Below are positions 27,028 to 36,314 of a stretch of DNA of 64,000 nucleotides, piece after piece (position 1 is the first letter of the stretch; every line of letters begins with the position of its first letter). Where the stretch lies: NCBI GenBank assembly GCA_018661505.1, contig JABJIE010000017.1:43136-107135 (forward strand), read 5' to 3'. The position numbers and the translations under genes were made by a program. Below the pieces are notes generated by a model. It was not told where the DNA came from, made no database searches, and saw only the letters and a list, made by a program, of their open reading frames with translations. This DNA comes from Lentimicrobiaceae bacterium (GTDB lineage Bacteria; Bacteroidota; Bacteroidia; Bacteroidales; F082).

Positions 27028-28638
27028 TTATACTTTCTTATCTATGGCAGCTTTTATAAAACCTGTAAATAAGGGGTGAGGTGCTTTTACTGTACTTTTG
27101 TATTCTGGGTGAAACTGAACACCAATAAACCAAGGGTGATCTTCTAACTCAATTATCTCAACCAGATTTTTTTCTTTGTTTATACCAGCTAGTATCATGC
27201 CATTATTTGTGAACTTATCTCTAAATTCATTGTTAAATTCATATCTGTGACGATGCCTTTCTTTAATATCTTTTTTGTTGTACTCTTTGTATGTTTTAGA
27301 ATTTACATCAATTGAGCAATCATAAAGACCAAGTCTCATACTACCACCAAGATTAGTAACAGATTTTTGGTCTTCCATGAGATCAATCACAGGAAATTTG
27401 GTTTCCGAATCAATTTCAGTGGTGTTTGCTCCTTTGAGCCCTAAAATATTTCTAGAAAATTCAATGGCTGCGCACTGCATACCAAGGCATATCCCCAGAA
27501 ATGGTATTTTATTCTCTCTGGCATATTTAACAGCCTCTATTTTTCCCTCTATTCCTCTACCTCCAAAACCCGGGGCAACAAGTATCCCATCAAGTGCCTT
27601 TAGTTGTTCATCTACATTGTCTATATTTAAGTGTTCGCTTTGAATACTTATTACATTTACTTTATATTGATTCTCAGTTCCGCCATGAACAAGTGCTTCA
27701 TTTATTGATTTATAAGCGTCCTTTAATTCGACATATTTACCAACAAGCCCGATGTTTACTTCACCTTTTGGATTTTTTAAGCTATATACAAATTTCTCCC
27801 ATTTGCTAAGATCTATTTTGTTGGGAATTTTTGTTCCAGTAACTTTTAGTACTTCAATGTCAAGTTTTTCTTCTCGCATTAAAAGCGGCACATCATAAAT
27901 TGTTTCAGCATCTATTGACTCAATAACTGATGTGGGATTTACATTACAAAATTGGGCTATTTTTCGCTTTATACCCTCGTTTAGATGATGTTCGGTTCGA
28001 CAAACAATTATATCAGGTTGAACTCCTTGTTCCAACATAGTTTTTACAGAATGTTGTGTTGGTTTTGTTTTTAATTCTCCGGCAGCACTTAAGAATGGAA
28101 CAAGTGTTAAATGAACAACGGCACAATCTTTTCCCAATTCCCATTTCATTTGACGCACAGTCTCAATGAATGGAAATGACTCAATATCACCGACTGTTCC
28201 TCCAATTTCTGTGATTACAAAATCAAAATTATTAGTTTGGCTGAGTATTTTAACACTTCTCTTTATCTCGTCAGTGATATGCGGTACCACCTGAACTGTT
28301 GTCCCAAGATATTCACCTTTTCTCTCCTTGTTTATTACATATTGGTATATCCTACCAGTGGTAACGTTATTTGCCTGTGATGTTGGGGTGTTGGAAAATC
28401 TTTCGTAATGTCCAAGGTCTAGGTCTGTTTCAGCTCCATCATCGGTAACATAGCACTCACCATGTTCATATGGATTTAGTGTCCCAGGATCAATGTTTAT
28501 GTAAGGGTCTAGTTTTTGAATGGTCACAGAAAAACCTCTCCCTTGCAATAGCTTTGCTAAAGATGCAGAGATTATTCCTTTTCCTAACGATGAAGAAACA
28601 CCTCCAGTCACAAAAATGTATTTTACTTTTCTTTTCAT
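27028..28638 (-). CDS. pyrG: CTP synthase
   Basis: Makes CTP from UTP, ATP and glutamine. The 536-aa protein has the N-terminal synthetase domain (KYIFVTGGVSSSLGKGIISA with the ATP loop; DPYINIDPGTLNPYEHGE; ITEIGGTVGDIES) and a C-terminal class I glutamine amidotransferase domain with the nucleophile in FLGICLGMQ near residue 380 and the His/Glu pair in FHPEYKS. Length and order are standard. It has a strong Bacteroidota promoter upstream (28710-28739); the 219-bp gap to yidC carries the yidC box. Confidence 0.99.
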   Translation of the reverse strand: MKRKVKYIFVTGGVSSSLGKGIISASLAKLLQGRGFSVTIQKLDPYINIDPGTLNPYEHGECYVTDDGAETDLDLGHYERFSNTPTSQANNVTTGRIYQYVINKERKGEYLGTTVQVVPHITDEIKRSVKILSQTNNFDFVITEIGGTVGDIESFPFIETVRQMKWELGKDCAVVHLTLVPFLSAAGELKTKPTQHSVKTMLEQGVQPDIIVCRTEHHLNEGIKRKIAQFCNVNPTSVIESIDAETIYDVPLLMREEKLDIEVLKVTGTKIPNKIDLSKWEKFVYSLKNPKGEVNIGLVGKYVELKDAYKSINEALVHGGTENQYKVNVISIQSEHLNIDNVDEQLKALDGILVAPGFGGRGIEGKIEAVKYARENKIPFLGICLGMQCAAIEFSRNILGLKGANTTEIDSETKFPVIDLMEDQKSVTNLGGSMRLGLYDCSIDVNSKTYKEYNKKDIKERHRHRYEFNNEFRDKFTNNGMILAGINKEKNLVEIIELEDHPWFIGVQFHPEYKSTVKAPHPLFTGFIKAAIDKKV

Positions 28639-28709
28639 TAAAAAATATTAAACCTTTCAAAATAAACACCTACCCTTCCTTTTTTTAAGGCTAGGAATAA
28701 TAAAAAACG

Positions 28710-28739
28710 CAAATATAGCAATCAGGTAAATTTTGCAAA
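28710..28739 (-). promoter_or_regulatory. pyrG promoter: TTTG, 18-bp spacer, TATATTTG
   Basis: On the minus strand, TTTG at 28739-28736 is followed 18 bases later by TATATTTG at 28717-28710. Both Bacteroidota -33 and -7 elements are perfect, 71 bases before the pyrG ATG. One of the two best promoters in the window. Confidence 0.65.
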
Positions 28740-28755
28740 AAACTATTACCATAAA

Positions 28756-28790
28756 GTTTTTCACATGTATTGAATTAACATGTTGAAAAC
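28756..28790. repeat. Inverted repeat between gap and pyrG
   Basis: GTTTTTCACATGT, nine-base spacer, ACATGTTGAAAAC: 11 of 13 positions pair. It lies just upstream of the pyrG -33 element. It could be a 3' hairpin of the gap transcript or a protein-binding dyad for pyrG control; neither is shown. Confidence 0.35.
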
Positions 28791-28807
28791 TAACTTATAA
28801 AAGAATA

Positions 28808-28840
28808 ACCAAAGCTAATAAATATTTAATAACCTTTGGT
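28808..28840 (-). terminator. Weak hairpin downstream of gap
   Basis: ACCAAAG and CTTTGGT pair across a 19-base loop, 28 bases after the gap stop codon on the minus strand, followed by TTATTCTTTTAT. A weak terminator candidate. Confidence 0.3.
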
Positions 28841-28867
28841 ATTAAACATCTATCGTTTTAAAAGGTT

Positions 28868-30331
28868 CTAGTAATAAGTTGGTCTTTTAACGTTTGCCAT
28901 ATTCTTTGCTACTCTGATTACTTGGAGAGCATAGCCAAATTCATTATCATACCACACATAGGCAACCAGACCTTTTTTATTGGGTGATACAATTGTTGCA
29001 TGGCTATCAAACACTGAAGTAGATGGTTCACTCATAAAATCTGATGAAACTGCCTCAGCTGAGGTTGAGTATTTTATCTGGGCAACTAAATCTCCTGACA
29101 AGGATGTTTGGCGCATTAGCTCATTAATTTCATCCTTGCTAGTTTCTTTGGCAAGGGTTAATTTTAGAACTACCAATGATACGTTGGGGGTAGGCACACG
29201 TATTGCATTCCCAGTTAACTTCCCATCAAGGCTAGGCAGTATTTTGGTAACTGCTTTTGCAGCCCCTGTTTCCGTGATTACTAGATTTAGGGGTGCAGAT
29301 CTTCCTCGCCTGGATTTTTTGTGCATATTATCCAATAGGTTCTGATCATTGGTATAAGAATGAACTGTTTCTAAATGTCCTTGAGTTATACCATATTCAT
29401 TCTCTAATACCGATAATATTGGTGCTGCAGCATTTGTGGTGCATGATGCAGCAGATAGAATGGTTTCCTTTGTATAATCAACAGATTTATCATTTACACC
29501 AAAAACAATATTCGGGATGTCTCCTTTTCCAGGAGCAGTAAGAAGTACTTTACCAATGCCCTTAGCTTTTAAGTGTTGGCTTAATCCATCTCTATCTCTG
29601 AAGATACCAGTGTTGTCTATAAGTATTGCATTCTTAATTCCGTATTCTGAATAGTCAATATCATCTGGTTTATCTGCTTCTAGCATTAGAACCTTGTGGC
29701 CATTTATATAAATTGTTTTATCATCAAAGTCTTCAACTGCAACACCTCTGAAAGGTCCATGTACTGAATCATGACGGAATAATGATGCACGTTTAGTAAT
29801 TGCGGTTTCATCATTTCCTCTGGTTACTATTGCTCTAACTCTTAACTGATGTCCGTTACCTTGTATAATTAGTTCGCGTGCAAGGAGTCTTCCAATACGT
29901 CCAAATCCATATAGAACAACATCAACAGGTTTCTTAGATATTTTTCCTGGCCCGAAGAAATCCTTTAGTTTAATTCTGATAAAATCCTCTGCATCTACGT
30001 AGTTTTCACGAGATTCTATCCATTCACCATTTAATTTACCAATGTCAATTTTTGATGGTCTAATGTTGCAATGCAGGATAGCTTTTGCAAGTTTTAAAGA
30101 GTCCTTAATATTTAGCTTTTCATTGATGATATTCTCGGCATATGAATGTCTGTAAAGAATTAAGCTAGCAGATCTATCGATGAGCTGACTTCGAAATAAT
30201 ACCAGTTCTATGGATTTGTTGTAAAATAACTTTGATAAAACCGTAATAAATTCATTGGCAATCATTTCCTGTTTTGCCCAATCATTTAATGAGACTTCAT
30301 AATTGCCATTTCCATTCTTTGATTTAGTCAT
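28868..30331 (-). CDS. gap: Glyceraldehyde-3-phosphate dehydrogenase, long form with N-terminal extension
   Basis: Glycolytic/gluconeogenic NAD(P)-dependent enzyme. The GAPDH body begins near residue 130 (VDVVLYGFGRIGRLLARELI, the Rossmann fold) and the catalytic Cys is in ILSAASCTTNAAAP near 294; later motifs are IRVPTPNVSLVVLKL and VWYDNEFGYA. Ahead of it are about 130 extra residues (YNKSIELVLFRSQLIDRSAS and so on), giving 487 aa against about 335 for classical GAPDH. Long forms of this kind are known in Bacteroidota and some proteobacteria. The extension's role is unknown. Cofactor preference cannot be told here. Confidence 0.94.
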   Translation of the reverse strand: MTKSKNGNGNYEVSLNDWAKQEMIANEFITVLSKLFYNKSIELVLFRSQLIDRSASLILYRHSYAENIINEKLNIKDSLKLAKAILHCNIRPSKIDIGKLNGEWIESRENYVDAEDFIRIKLKDFFGPGKISKKPVDVVLYGFGRIGRLLARELIIQGNGHQLRVRAIVTRGNDETAITKRASLFRHDSVHGPFRGVAVEDFDDKTIYINGHKVLMLEADKPDDIDYSEYGIKNAILIDNTGIFRDRDGLSQHLKAKGIGKVLLTAPGKGDIPNIVFGVNDKSVDYTKETILSAASCTTNAAAPILSVLENEYGITQGHLETVHSYTNDQNLLDNMHKKSRRGRSAPLNLVITETGAAKAVTKILPSLDGKLTGNAIRVPTPNVSLVVLKLTLAKETSKDEINELMRQTSLSGDLVAQIKYSTSAEAVSSDFMSEPSTSVFDSHATIVSPNKKGLVAYVWYDNEFGYALQVIRVAKNMANVKRPTYY

Positions 30332-30379
30332 TGTGATTTATTTGTTAGTTGATCGTGAAATAAACTTTGAGTTATTCGG

Positions 30380-30387
30380 CAAAATTA
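30380..30387 (-). promoter_or_regulatory. gap -7 box TAATTTTG
   Basis: A perfect minus-strand TAnnTTTG match 48 bases before the gap ATG, directly after the T-run of the rpoD terminator candidate. Confidence 0.5.
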
Positions 30388-30422
30388 AAAAAAGAAGCCC
30401 ACCAAAGTACAAAAGGTTTCTT
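30388..30422 (-). terminator. Likely rpoD terminator
   Basis: On the minus strand AAGAAACC, a 15-base loop, then GGCTTCTT (one G-U pair) and a run of T. It lies 36 bases after the sigma factor stop codon and ends next to the gap -7 box, so termination and re-initiation are packed into about 45 bp. Confidence 0.5.
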
Positions 30423-30457
30423 CTTTTTGTCAGAGATGGATTTAAGTTGTCTGTAGT

Positions 30458-31324
30458 TTATTGCCCTAAATATGCCTTTAATAATCTAACACGCGCAGTG
30501 TGGCGTAGTTTTCTAATGGCTTTTTCTTTAATTTGTCTTACGCGTTCTCTTGTTAGATGAAACTGTGCACCTATTTCTTCTAGTGTTAAACTATAAGTAA
30601 GGCCAATACCATAATACATATTTATTATGTCACGTTCTTTATCCGTTAATAATTCAAGCGATCTTTGGATTTCATCTCCAAGTGATTCTTTCTCAAGATC
30701 TTCGTCGGTACTTTCAGAATTTTGTGGAACAAAAAAGTCCAAGAACTTTGTGTCTTCGTCACTTGAAATGGGAGCATCCATGGATACATACTTAGTAGCA
30801 ATTTTCATTGTTGACTTTATCTTGTGACTGGACAATTCCATTTCTTCTGCTATCTCAGACTCTGATGGAACTCTTTCAAATTGTTGCTCAAGCTGAGATG
30901 TTACTTTCTTAATTTTATTTATTGCTCCTACTTGGTTTAATGGTAATCTAACTAACCTTGACTGCTCTGCAATTGCCTGTAAAATTGATTGACGTATCCA
31001 CCACACTGCATATGAAATGAACTTGAAACCTCTAGTTTCATCAAATTTCTGAGCAGCTTTAATTAATCCTAAGTTACCTTCATTAATCATGTCGGGGAGA
31101 CTCAGACCCTGATTCTGATACTGCTTTGATACCGAAACAACAAATCTTAGGTTTGCCTTTGTTAATCTCTCCAGTGCTTTTTTATCACCCGCCTTAATTC
31201 GTCTTGCCAATTCAACTTCTTGTTCAGCTGTAATCAACTCCTCACGACTAATATCCTGAAGATATTTATCAAGCGATGCCGAGTTACGGTTGGTTATTGA
31301 TTTGGTGATTTTAAGTTGTCTCAT
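30458..31324 (-). CDS. rpoD: Primary RNA polymerase sigma factor (RpoD/SigA, Bacteroidota short type)
   Basis: A 288-aa sigma-70 protein. Region 1.2 is [20 protein letters not shown]; region 2 holds [20 protein letters not shown] and AVWWIRQSI (core binding and -10 recognition); region 3 follows [10 protein letters not shown]; region 4.2 is the helix-turn-helix [20 protein letters not shown]. Region 1.1 is missing, as usual for Bacteroidota primary sigma factors, which recognise TTTG/TAnnTTTG, the motif seen repeatedly in this window. It is 74 bp downstream of the HtrA gene and followed by a likely terminator. Confidence 0.96.
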   Translation of the reverse strand: MRQLKITKSITNRNSASLDKYLQDISREELITAEQEVELARRIKAGDKKALERLTKANLRFVVSVSKQYQNQGLSLPDMINEGNLGLIKAAQKFDETRGFKFISYAVWWIRQSILQAIAEQSRLVRLPLNQVGAINKIKKVTSQLEQQFERVPSESEIAEEMELSSHKIKSTMKIATKYVSMDAPISSDEDTKFLDFFVPQNSESTDEDLEKESLGDEIQRSLELLTDKERDIINMYYGIGLTYSLTLEEIGAQFHLTRERVRQIKEKAIRKLRHTARVRLLKAYLGQ

Positions 31325-31398
31325 TTTGAGTTATAAGAGATGATTCTGCCTGGAAAAAAGACATGCAATATATGAAAAATATCCTAATAAACAAATAG

Positions 31399-32874
31399 TT
31401 AGAGCATAAATTCATATGAAACTATCACACCATTGGGATAAATTCCTTTCATTCGAATAATATTTCTTTTAGTGTTATTTATGGCTGAAAGAAGCTCAGA
31501 TTCAGTATCAACATCTGAATTGTTTATTTCTGTGATTATAAACCCTTCATTGATCCCCGCGCGACTCAGAATACCGTTTGTTATTTCCATTACTTTAAGC
31601 CCAGTTGAAATATTTAAGTCATCTTTTTCCTCATTTGAAAGTTGTTGCAAATCTGCACCAAGTAACTCGTTAAAAAAGACATCTGAGGATCTTATTGCTA
31701 CCAATGTTCCATTTTTGTTTTTTAAGATTACTTCCTTACTCAGAATAACACCATTGCGCTCTAAATTTACCATAACAATAGTACCTGGATTATATTGACC
31801 TATTAAACCCAAGAGAGTTGATAGTGAATTGGTTTTTGTTTCGTTTACAGCTATGATAACATCGCCTTCTTTAATTCCTGCTTCATAAGCGCCACTATTT
31901 TTCATTACTGATGCAACATATATACCATTAGTGTTCTCAAGATTATTTGCGTTGGCAAATTCTGCATTAATATCTTGTATTTGAACTCCAAGATACCCTC
32001 GCTGGACTTCACCAAACTCGATTAAATCATTCACGACTTTTCTTACGATATTTACAGGGATGGCAAATGAGTACCCTTCATATACTCCTGTATGAGATGC
32101 TATAGCCGCATTTATGCCAACTAGATCACCAGTAGTATTTACTAGCGCTCCACCACTATTCCCTCTGTTCACTACTGCATCTGTTTGAATAAATGATTCT
32201 ATAGCCGATTGTCCCCCTAAAATATTTATATTTCTAGCTTTTGCACTAACAATTCCTGCTGTAACTGTTGAATTCAAATCAAAAGGGTTACCAACTGCTA
32301 GTACCCATTCGCCTACCTTTACATTATCAGAATTTCCAAATGTAATAAAGGGAAGGTCTTTCTCTTCAACTTTGATTAATGCGAGGTCTGTGCTTGGATC
32401 AACACCAATTATTTCTGCATCTGTTTCTCTTTCATCGTTAAAAGTAATGGTTATTTTATCGGCTCCATCAATTACGTGATTGTTGGTTACGATATGTCCG
32501 TCCGATGAAATTATTACTCCTGAGCCAAATGCCACATAACTATTACTTCTTTGTGGGTATTGGTGAAAATACTCCTTAAACTGTCCAAAGAAATCATCGT
32601 AGGAATTTGTTCTTGAAATAATTTTAGTTTTGATATGAACTACCGCGTCAAGTGACTTTTCTGCTGCATAAGTTAGGTCTACACTTTGTTGCGGTGAAAA
32701 TTTAGATTTGTGAATAGGAGGGATTTTATCAACTTTTTCACTTTGTTTATCTTCCAAAGTAATGTTGTCGGAAGTGTTATCTTTGTGCTGTGTGTAAAGA
32801 AATAATACGAGGATTACAATCAATGCACCTGCTACACCACTTAATGTACTTTTTATTATTGTTGTAGTTTTCAT
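31399..32874 (-). CDS. Periplasmic HtrA/DegP-type serine protease-chaperone
   Basis: Envelope quality-control protease of 491 aa. It has an N-terminal signal/anchor (STLSGVAGALIVILVLFLYT) and a trypsin-like domain with the complete triad: His in HIVTNNHVIDGAD, Asp in STDLALIKVEEKD and Ser in NRGNSGGALVN. Two PDZ domains follow (about 290-385 with GYLGVQIQDINAE, and a less regular one near 410-490). Whether the N-terminal helix is cleaved is unclear. It diverges from dapF with an 88-bp gap and precedes rpoD on the same strand. Confidence 0.95.
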   Translation of the reverse strand: MKTTTIIKSTLSGVAGALIVILVLFLYTQHKDNTSDNITLEDKQSEKVDKIPPIHKSKFSPQQSVDLTYAAEKSLDAVVHIKTKIISRTNSYDDFFGQFKEYFHQYPQRSNSYVAFGSGVIISSDGHIVTNNHVIDGADKITITFNDERETDAEIIGVDPSTDLALIKVEEKDLPFITFGNSDNVKVGEWVLAVGNPFDLNSTVTAGIVSAKARNINILGGQSAIESFIQTDAVVNRGNSGGALVNTTGDLVGINAAIASHTGVYEGYSFAIPVNIVRKVVNDLIEFGEVQRGYLGVQIQDINAEFANANNLENTNGIYVASVMKNSGAYEAGIKEGDVIIAVNETKTNSLSTLLGLIGQYNPGTIVMVNLERNGVILSKEVILKNKNGTLVAIRSSDVFFNELLGADLQQLSNEEKDDLNISTGLKVMEITNGILSRAGINEGFIITEINNSDVDTESELLSAINNTKRNIIRMKGIYPNGVIVSYEFML

Positions 32875-32962
32875 TGATATTAGATTATATATAAAGTTGA
32901 TAACGCTATTTTAAATTGTAAATTTTTCTCCTAAGGTTAATATTTGTTAAATATATCTGACT

Positions 32963-33757
32963 ATGCAATTTTCGAAATTTCAAGGCAATGGTAACGATTT
33001 CATAATCATAGATAATATTGATGGAAGACTTAATTTGACAAATAAGGAGGTACAATTTCTATGCAATAGAAGGCTTGGGATTGGTGCGGATGGTCTAATA
33101 TTATTAAATTATTTTGAGTCAAGTGATTTTGAGATGGTTTATTATAATTCGGATGGTAATATTGGTAGTATGTGTGGCAATGGGGGAAGATGTATATCCG
33201 CTTTTGCGCACATGAATAATATTGCTGGCGAAAACCAATCATTTATTGCATTTGATGGATGTCATGAAGCTATTATTTTAGGGAAGAATAATACCAATAT
33301 GGAGTGGGATGTAAAGCTTAAATTATCAAAAGTAACAGAAGTAGAAGAAAATCATGGCAATTATTTAATCAATACAGGGTCTCCCCACTATGTAGAGTTT
33401 GTAAAAAATATATCTGATATTGATGTAGAAGAAGAAGGTAGAAAAATAAGATATAGTAATATGTTTTCATCCGAAGGTACGAATGTCAATTTTGTAGAAC
33501 TGGGTAGTGATAATATATTCGTTCGTACTTATGAGAGAGGTGTTGAAAAAGAAACCCTATCTTGTGGAACAGGTGTTGCTGCATCTGCGATTGCCAACTT
33601 TCTAGTTCATGGAATTTCAGATATAAGTGTTAATACCAAAGGTGGGGATTTTAATGTCAGTTTCAATCATAATAAAGAAGATGGTAAAAATATTTTTGAT
33701 GAGATATGGCTTAGAGGACCTGTCAGATTTGTATTTAGCGGAGATATTAATATCTAA
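32963..33757 (+). CDS. dapF: Diaminopimelate epimerase
   Basis: Converts LL- to meso-diaminopimelate for lysine and peptidoglycan synthesis. The 264-aa protein has FSKFQGNGNDFIIIDN at the N-terminus, the first catalytic Cys in SMCGNGGRC near residue 74 and the second in ETLSCGTGVAAS near 201. Length is normal. The YgiQ-type gene begins 5 bp after its stop, so the two are surely cotranscribed. Confidence 0.97.
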   Translation: MQFSKFQGNGNDFIIIDNIDGRLNLTNKEVQFLCNRRLGIGADGLILLNYFESSDFEMVYYNSDGNIGSMCGNGGRCISAFAHMNNIAGENQSFIAFDGCHEAIILGKNNTNMEWDVKLKLSKVTEVEENHGNYLINTGSPHYVEFVKNISDIDVEEEGRKIRYSNMFSSEGTNVNFVELGSDNIFVRTYERGVEKETLSCGTGVAASAIANFLVHGISDISVNTKGGDFNVSFNHNKEDGKNIFDEIWLRGPVRFVFSGDINI

Positions 33758-33762
33758 GAACT

Positions 33763-35592
33763 ATGGATAAGCTAACAAAAGATAGTTGGCTACCAACTAC
33801 AGCTAAGGAAGTTAAGGAAAGGGGATGGGAATATTTAGATGTAATTCTATTTTCAGGTGATGCCTACATTGATCATCCATCATTTGGAGTGCCTGTAATT
33901 GCAAGAGTACTTGAGAATCTTGGTCTTAGGGTGGCAATTGTGCCTCAACCAAATTGGAGAGATGATTTGCGCGATTTTAAAAAATTGGGGGAGCCTAGAT
34001 TATTTTTTGGTGTTTCAGCTGGTGTTATGGATTCAATGGTAAACCATTATACTGCAAATCGCAGACTAAGATCCAACGACGCGTACACACCCGGCAATAC
34101 GTCAGGATTCAGACCAGATTATCCCACAATAGTTTACACAGAAATATTAAAAAAACTTTATCCTGAAGTACCAGTTATCATAGGAGGTGTTGAAGGCTCT
34201 CTAAGAAGATTTACTCATTATGATTACTGGAATGATGAACTCAAGAAAAGTATGCTATGCATGTCGGGAGCCGATATGTTAGTATATGGTATGGGAGAAA
34301 AACCTATAACCCAGGTTGTAAAATTACTGCAAAGGGGAGTACCATTCGAAAAATTAAACACAATACCACAAACAGGTTATATTGTTGACTCAGAGGAAGA
34401 TATTCCTGAGAATAAAAATTGGCATACGGAGTATCTTGCTTCACATGAGGATTGCATAAAAGATAAAATAACATTTGCCAGAAATTTCAAGATGATAGAG
34501 GTTGAGTCGAATCGAATTAACCAAAATAGGCTAATACAGAAGGTTGATGGCAAGTTCCTTATTATGAATCCTGCTTATCCATTTTTGGAAGAAAAGGAAA
34601 TGGATGCTATTTATGATTTGCCCTATACAAGAATGCCTCATTATAAGTATAACAATAAAGGTAGTATTCCTGCTTATGAAATGATTAAACATTCTGTTAA
34701 TGTGCATAGAGGTTGTTTTGGTGGATGTAGTTTCTGTACAATATCAGCACATCAGGGAAAGTTTGTGAGCTCAAGGTCAAAGAAGTCTATTCTAGAGGAG
34801 GTTAAAAAGGTTAGTAAGCTTCCTGACTTTAAGGGCTATTTGACAGATTTGGGAGGACCATCTGCGAATATGTATAAGATGAAAGGTATAGACTTTCCTA
34901 TGTGTGAAAGATGCAAAAGGCCATCTTGTATATTTCCAAATATTTGTACCAATTTAAACACATCTCATCAACCATTACATGATATATATGAGAGTGTTGA
35001 GCAACTACCAGAAATAAAAAAGGTCACAATAGGAAGCGGAGTCAGGTATGATATGCTTAGCAAGGAAAGAAATAAAAATGGAGGTGAGGATTTAGATAGA
35101 TATTTAAAAAGACTTGTTACTAAAAATGTAAGTGGGAGGTTGAAAATTGCTCCAGAGCATACCTCTGATGATGTTTTAAAAATAATGCGCAAACCCTCAT
35201 TTGATTTATATGATTCTTTTAAGAAGAAGTTTAATAAAATATCAGAGGAGGCTGGTTTAAATCAGCAAATAATTCCTTATTTTATTTCCAGTCATCCGGG
35301 AAGTAAAGAAGAAGATATGGCAAAGCTTGCATCAGATACTAAGTCTGCTGGACTTCAGTTAGAGCAAGTACAAGGGTTTACTCCAACGCCCATGACCAAT
35401 GCAACAGTTATGTATTACTCTGGGGTAAATCCATATAACCTCAAGCCAATATACTCAGCAAAAAGTAAGCAAGAAAAAGAGCGTCAACACATGTTTTTCT
35501 TTTGGTACAAACCTGAGTTTAGAAATAAAATAAAGTCTGTACTAAATAAACTGGGACGCCAGGATATATTAAATAACCTAATCAACAAGTAA
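33763..35592 (+). CDS. YgiQ family radical SAM protein
   Basis: A 609-aa Fe-S enzyme of unknown reaction (UPF0313 family). An N-terminal domain (about 1-300) contains FGVSAGVMDSMVNHYTANRR and GGVEGSLRRFTHYDYW. The radical-SAM cluster motif GCFGGCSFCTI (Cx3Cx2C) lies near residue 316, followed by a TIM-barrel core with LTDLGGPSANMYKMKG, an extra cysteine-rich stretch CERCKRPSCIFPNICTNL, and KIAPEHTSDDVL. The extra cysteines may hold a second cluster. Substrate unknown. It is 5 bp behind dapF. Confidence 0.93.
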   Translation: MDKLTKDSWLPTTAKEVKERGWEYLDVILFSGDAYIDHPSFGVPVIARVLENLGLRVAIVPQPNWRDDLRDFKKLGEPRLFFGVSAGVMDSMVNHYTANRRLRSNDAYTPGNTSGFRPDYPTIVYTEILKKLYPEVPVIIGGVEGSLRRFTHYDYWNDELKKSMLCMSGADMLVYGMGEKPITQVVKLLQRGVPFEKLNTIPQTGYIVDSEEDIPENKNWHTEYLASHEDCIKDKITFARNFKMIEVESNRINQNRLIQKVDGKFLIMNPAYPFLEEKEMDAIYDLPYTRMPHYKYNNKGSIPAYEMIKHSVNVHRGCFGGCSFCTISAHQGKFVSSRSKKSILEEVKKVSKLPDFKGYLTDLGGPSANMYKMKGIDFPMCERCKRPSCIFPNICTNLNTSHQPLHDIYESVEQLPEIKKVTIGSGVRYDMLSKERNKNGGEDLDRYLKRLVTKNVSGRLKIAPEHTSDDVLKIMRKPSFDLYDSFKKKFNKISEEAGLNQQIIPYFISSHPGSKEEDMAKLASDTKSAGLQLEQVQGFTPTPMTNATVMYYSGVNPYNLKPIYSAKSKQEKERQHMFFFWYKPEFRNKIKSVLNKLGRQDILNNLINK

Positions 35593-35641
35593 GCTTTAGG
35601 ATATAATAAAGCCAATGTGTTTTATAGCAATCTAGTTGTGA

Positions 35642-36238
35642 TTATTTTCCAGTTGCTGGCTTAACAGGATACTTTGCCATAATTGCAGATACGGCTTTGG
35701 GAATAGACTTCTCTCTATTTGTTGGGTTAGAATCTACGGTTCCTTTTCCAACACCTTCCCAAATAAGTTTTTTCTCAGAAGCATCGAAAACATCACAAAC
35801 TAAAGTTCCGACTGTGTAGTTGTAGTTGCTTATTGTTGTTACCGATGTTCCCATCATTGGTGCGCCCCAGCCCCAGCCAGGACCATAGCCATAATAACCA
35901 CCATAACCCCAACCTGCATAGCCTCCCATGTTAGTTGTGTTTGCAACTTGCTCAGTTTTTTCTTGAGTAACAATAAACAGTGCTACAACTAGTTCACCAT
36001 CTTCTTTAACAAGAGTAAGTCCGCGCTTGGCAAACTCATCTTTGAATGCGCTCTCAATTCTAGCCTTATCAAATGGATTTAATATTTTATCACTATCCTT
36101 TGCCCAACCATGGTAAGAGTAAGTTGTAAATTTTGAAAAATCTATGGACTTGTCATAGTCAGAAGTTACTTCAATACTTGAGCATGAACCCAATAAAAAT
36201 ATTATCGAAAGAAAAAGTACTTGTTTTAATTTTGACAT
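35642..36238 (-). CDS. DUF4136 lipoprotein
   Basis: A 198-aa protein with a lipoprotein signal (LSIIFLLGSCSS, lipidated Cys near 19) and a DUF4136 domain: VTSDYDKSIDFSKFTTYSYH at its start, ALFIVTQEKTEQV in the middle, and VDSNPTNREKSIPKAVSAIM near the end. A Gly/Tyr/Trp-rich insert (GYAGWGYGGYYGYGPGWGWG) is typical of Bacteroidota members. An outer-membrane-associated protein of unknown role. It diverges from mnmD, with -7 boxes for both genes in the 76-bp gap. Confidence 0.9.
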   Translation of the reverse strand: MSKLKQVLFLSIIFLLGSCSSIEVTSDYDKSIDFSKFTTYSYHGWAKDSDKILNPFDKARIESAFKDEFAKRGLTLVKEDGELVVALFIVTQEKTEQVANTTNMGGYAGWGYGGYYGYGPGWGWGAPMMGTSVTTISNYNYTVGTLVCDVFDASEKKLIWEGVGKGTVDSNPTNREKSIPKAVSAIMAKYPVKPATGK

Positions 36239-36271
36239 ATTGTTAATTTTAAAAGTTAATTATAATTACCA

Positions 36272-36279
36272 CAAATATA
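36272..36279 (-). promoter_or_regulatory. -7 box TATATTTG for the DUF4136 gene
   Basis: A perfect minus-strand TAnnTTTG match 33 bases before the ATG at 36238. Confidence 0.5.
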
Positions 36280-36301
36280 ACAATTACAAGATATCTATTT
36301 G

Positions 36302-36309
36302 TAATTTTG
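36302..36309 (+). promoter_or_regulatory. mnmD -7 box TAATTTTG, nearly touching the start codon
   Basis: A perfect TAnnTTTG match only 5 bases before the ATG at 36315; the transcript would be leaderless or nearly so. Confidence 0.45.
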
Positions 36310-36314
36310 ATTTA

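Noticed and set aside
28980-29345. 121-aa plus-strand ORF
   Set aside because: Antisense shadow inside gap, which carries the intact catalytic motif on the other strand.
35593-35612. GCTTTA/TAAAGC hairpin after the YgiQ-type gene as a terminator
   Set aside because: Only 6 bp of AT-rich stem and no T-run; too weak to call.
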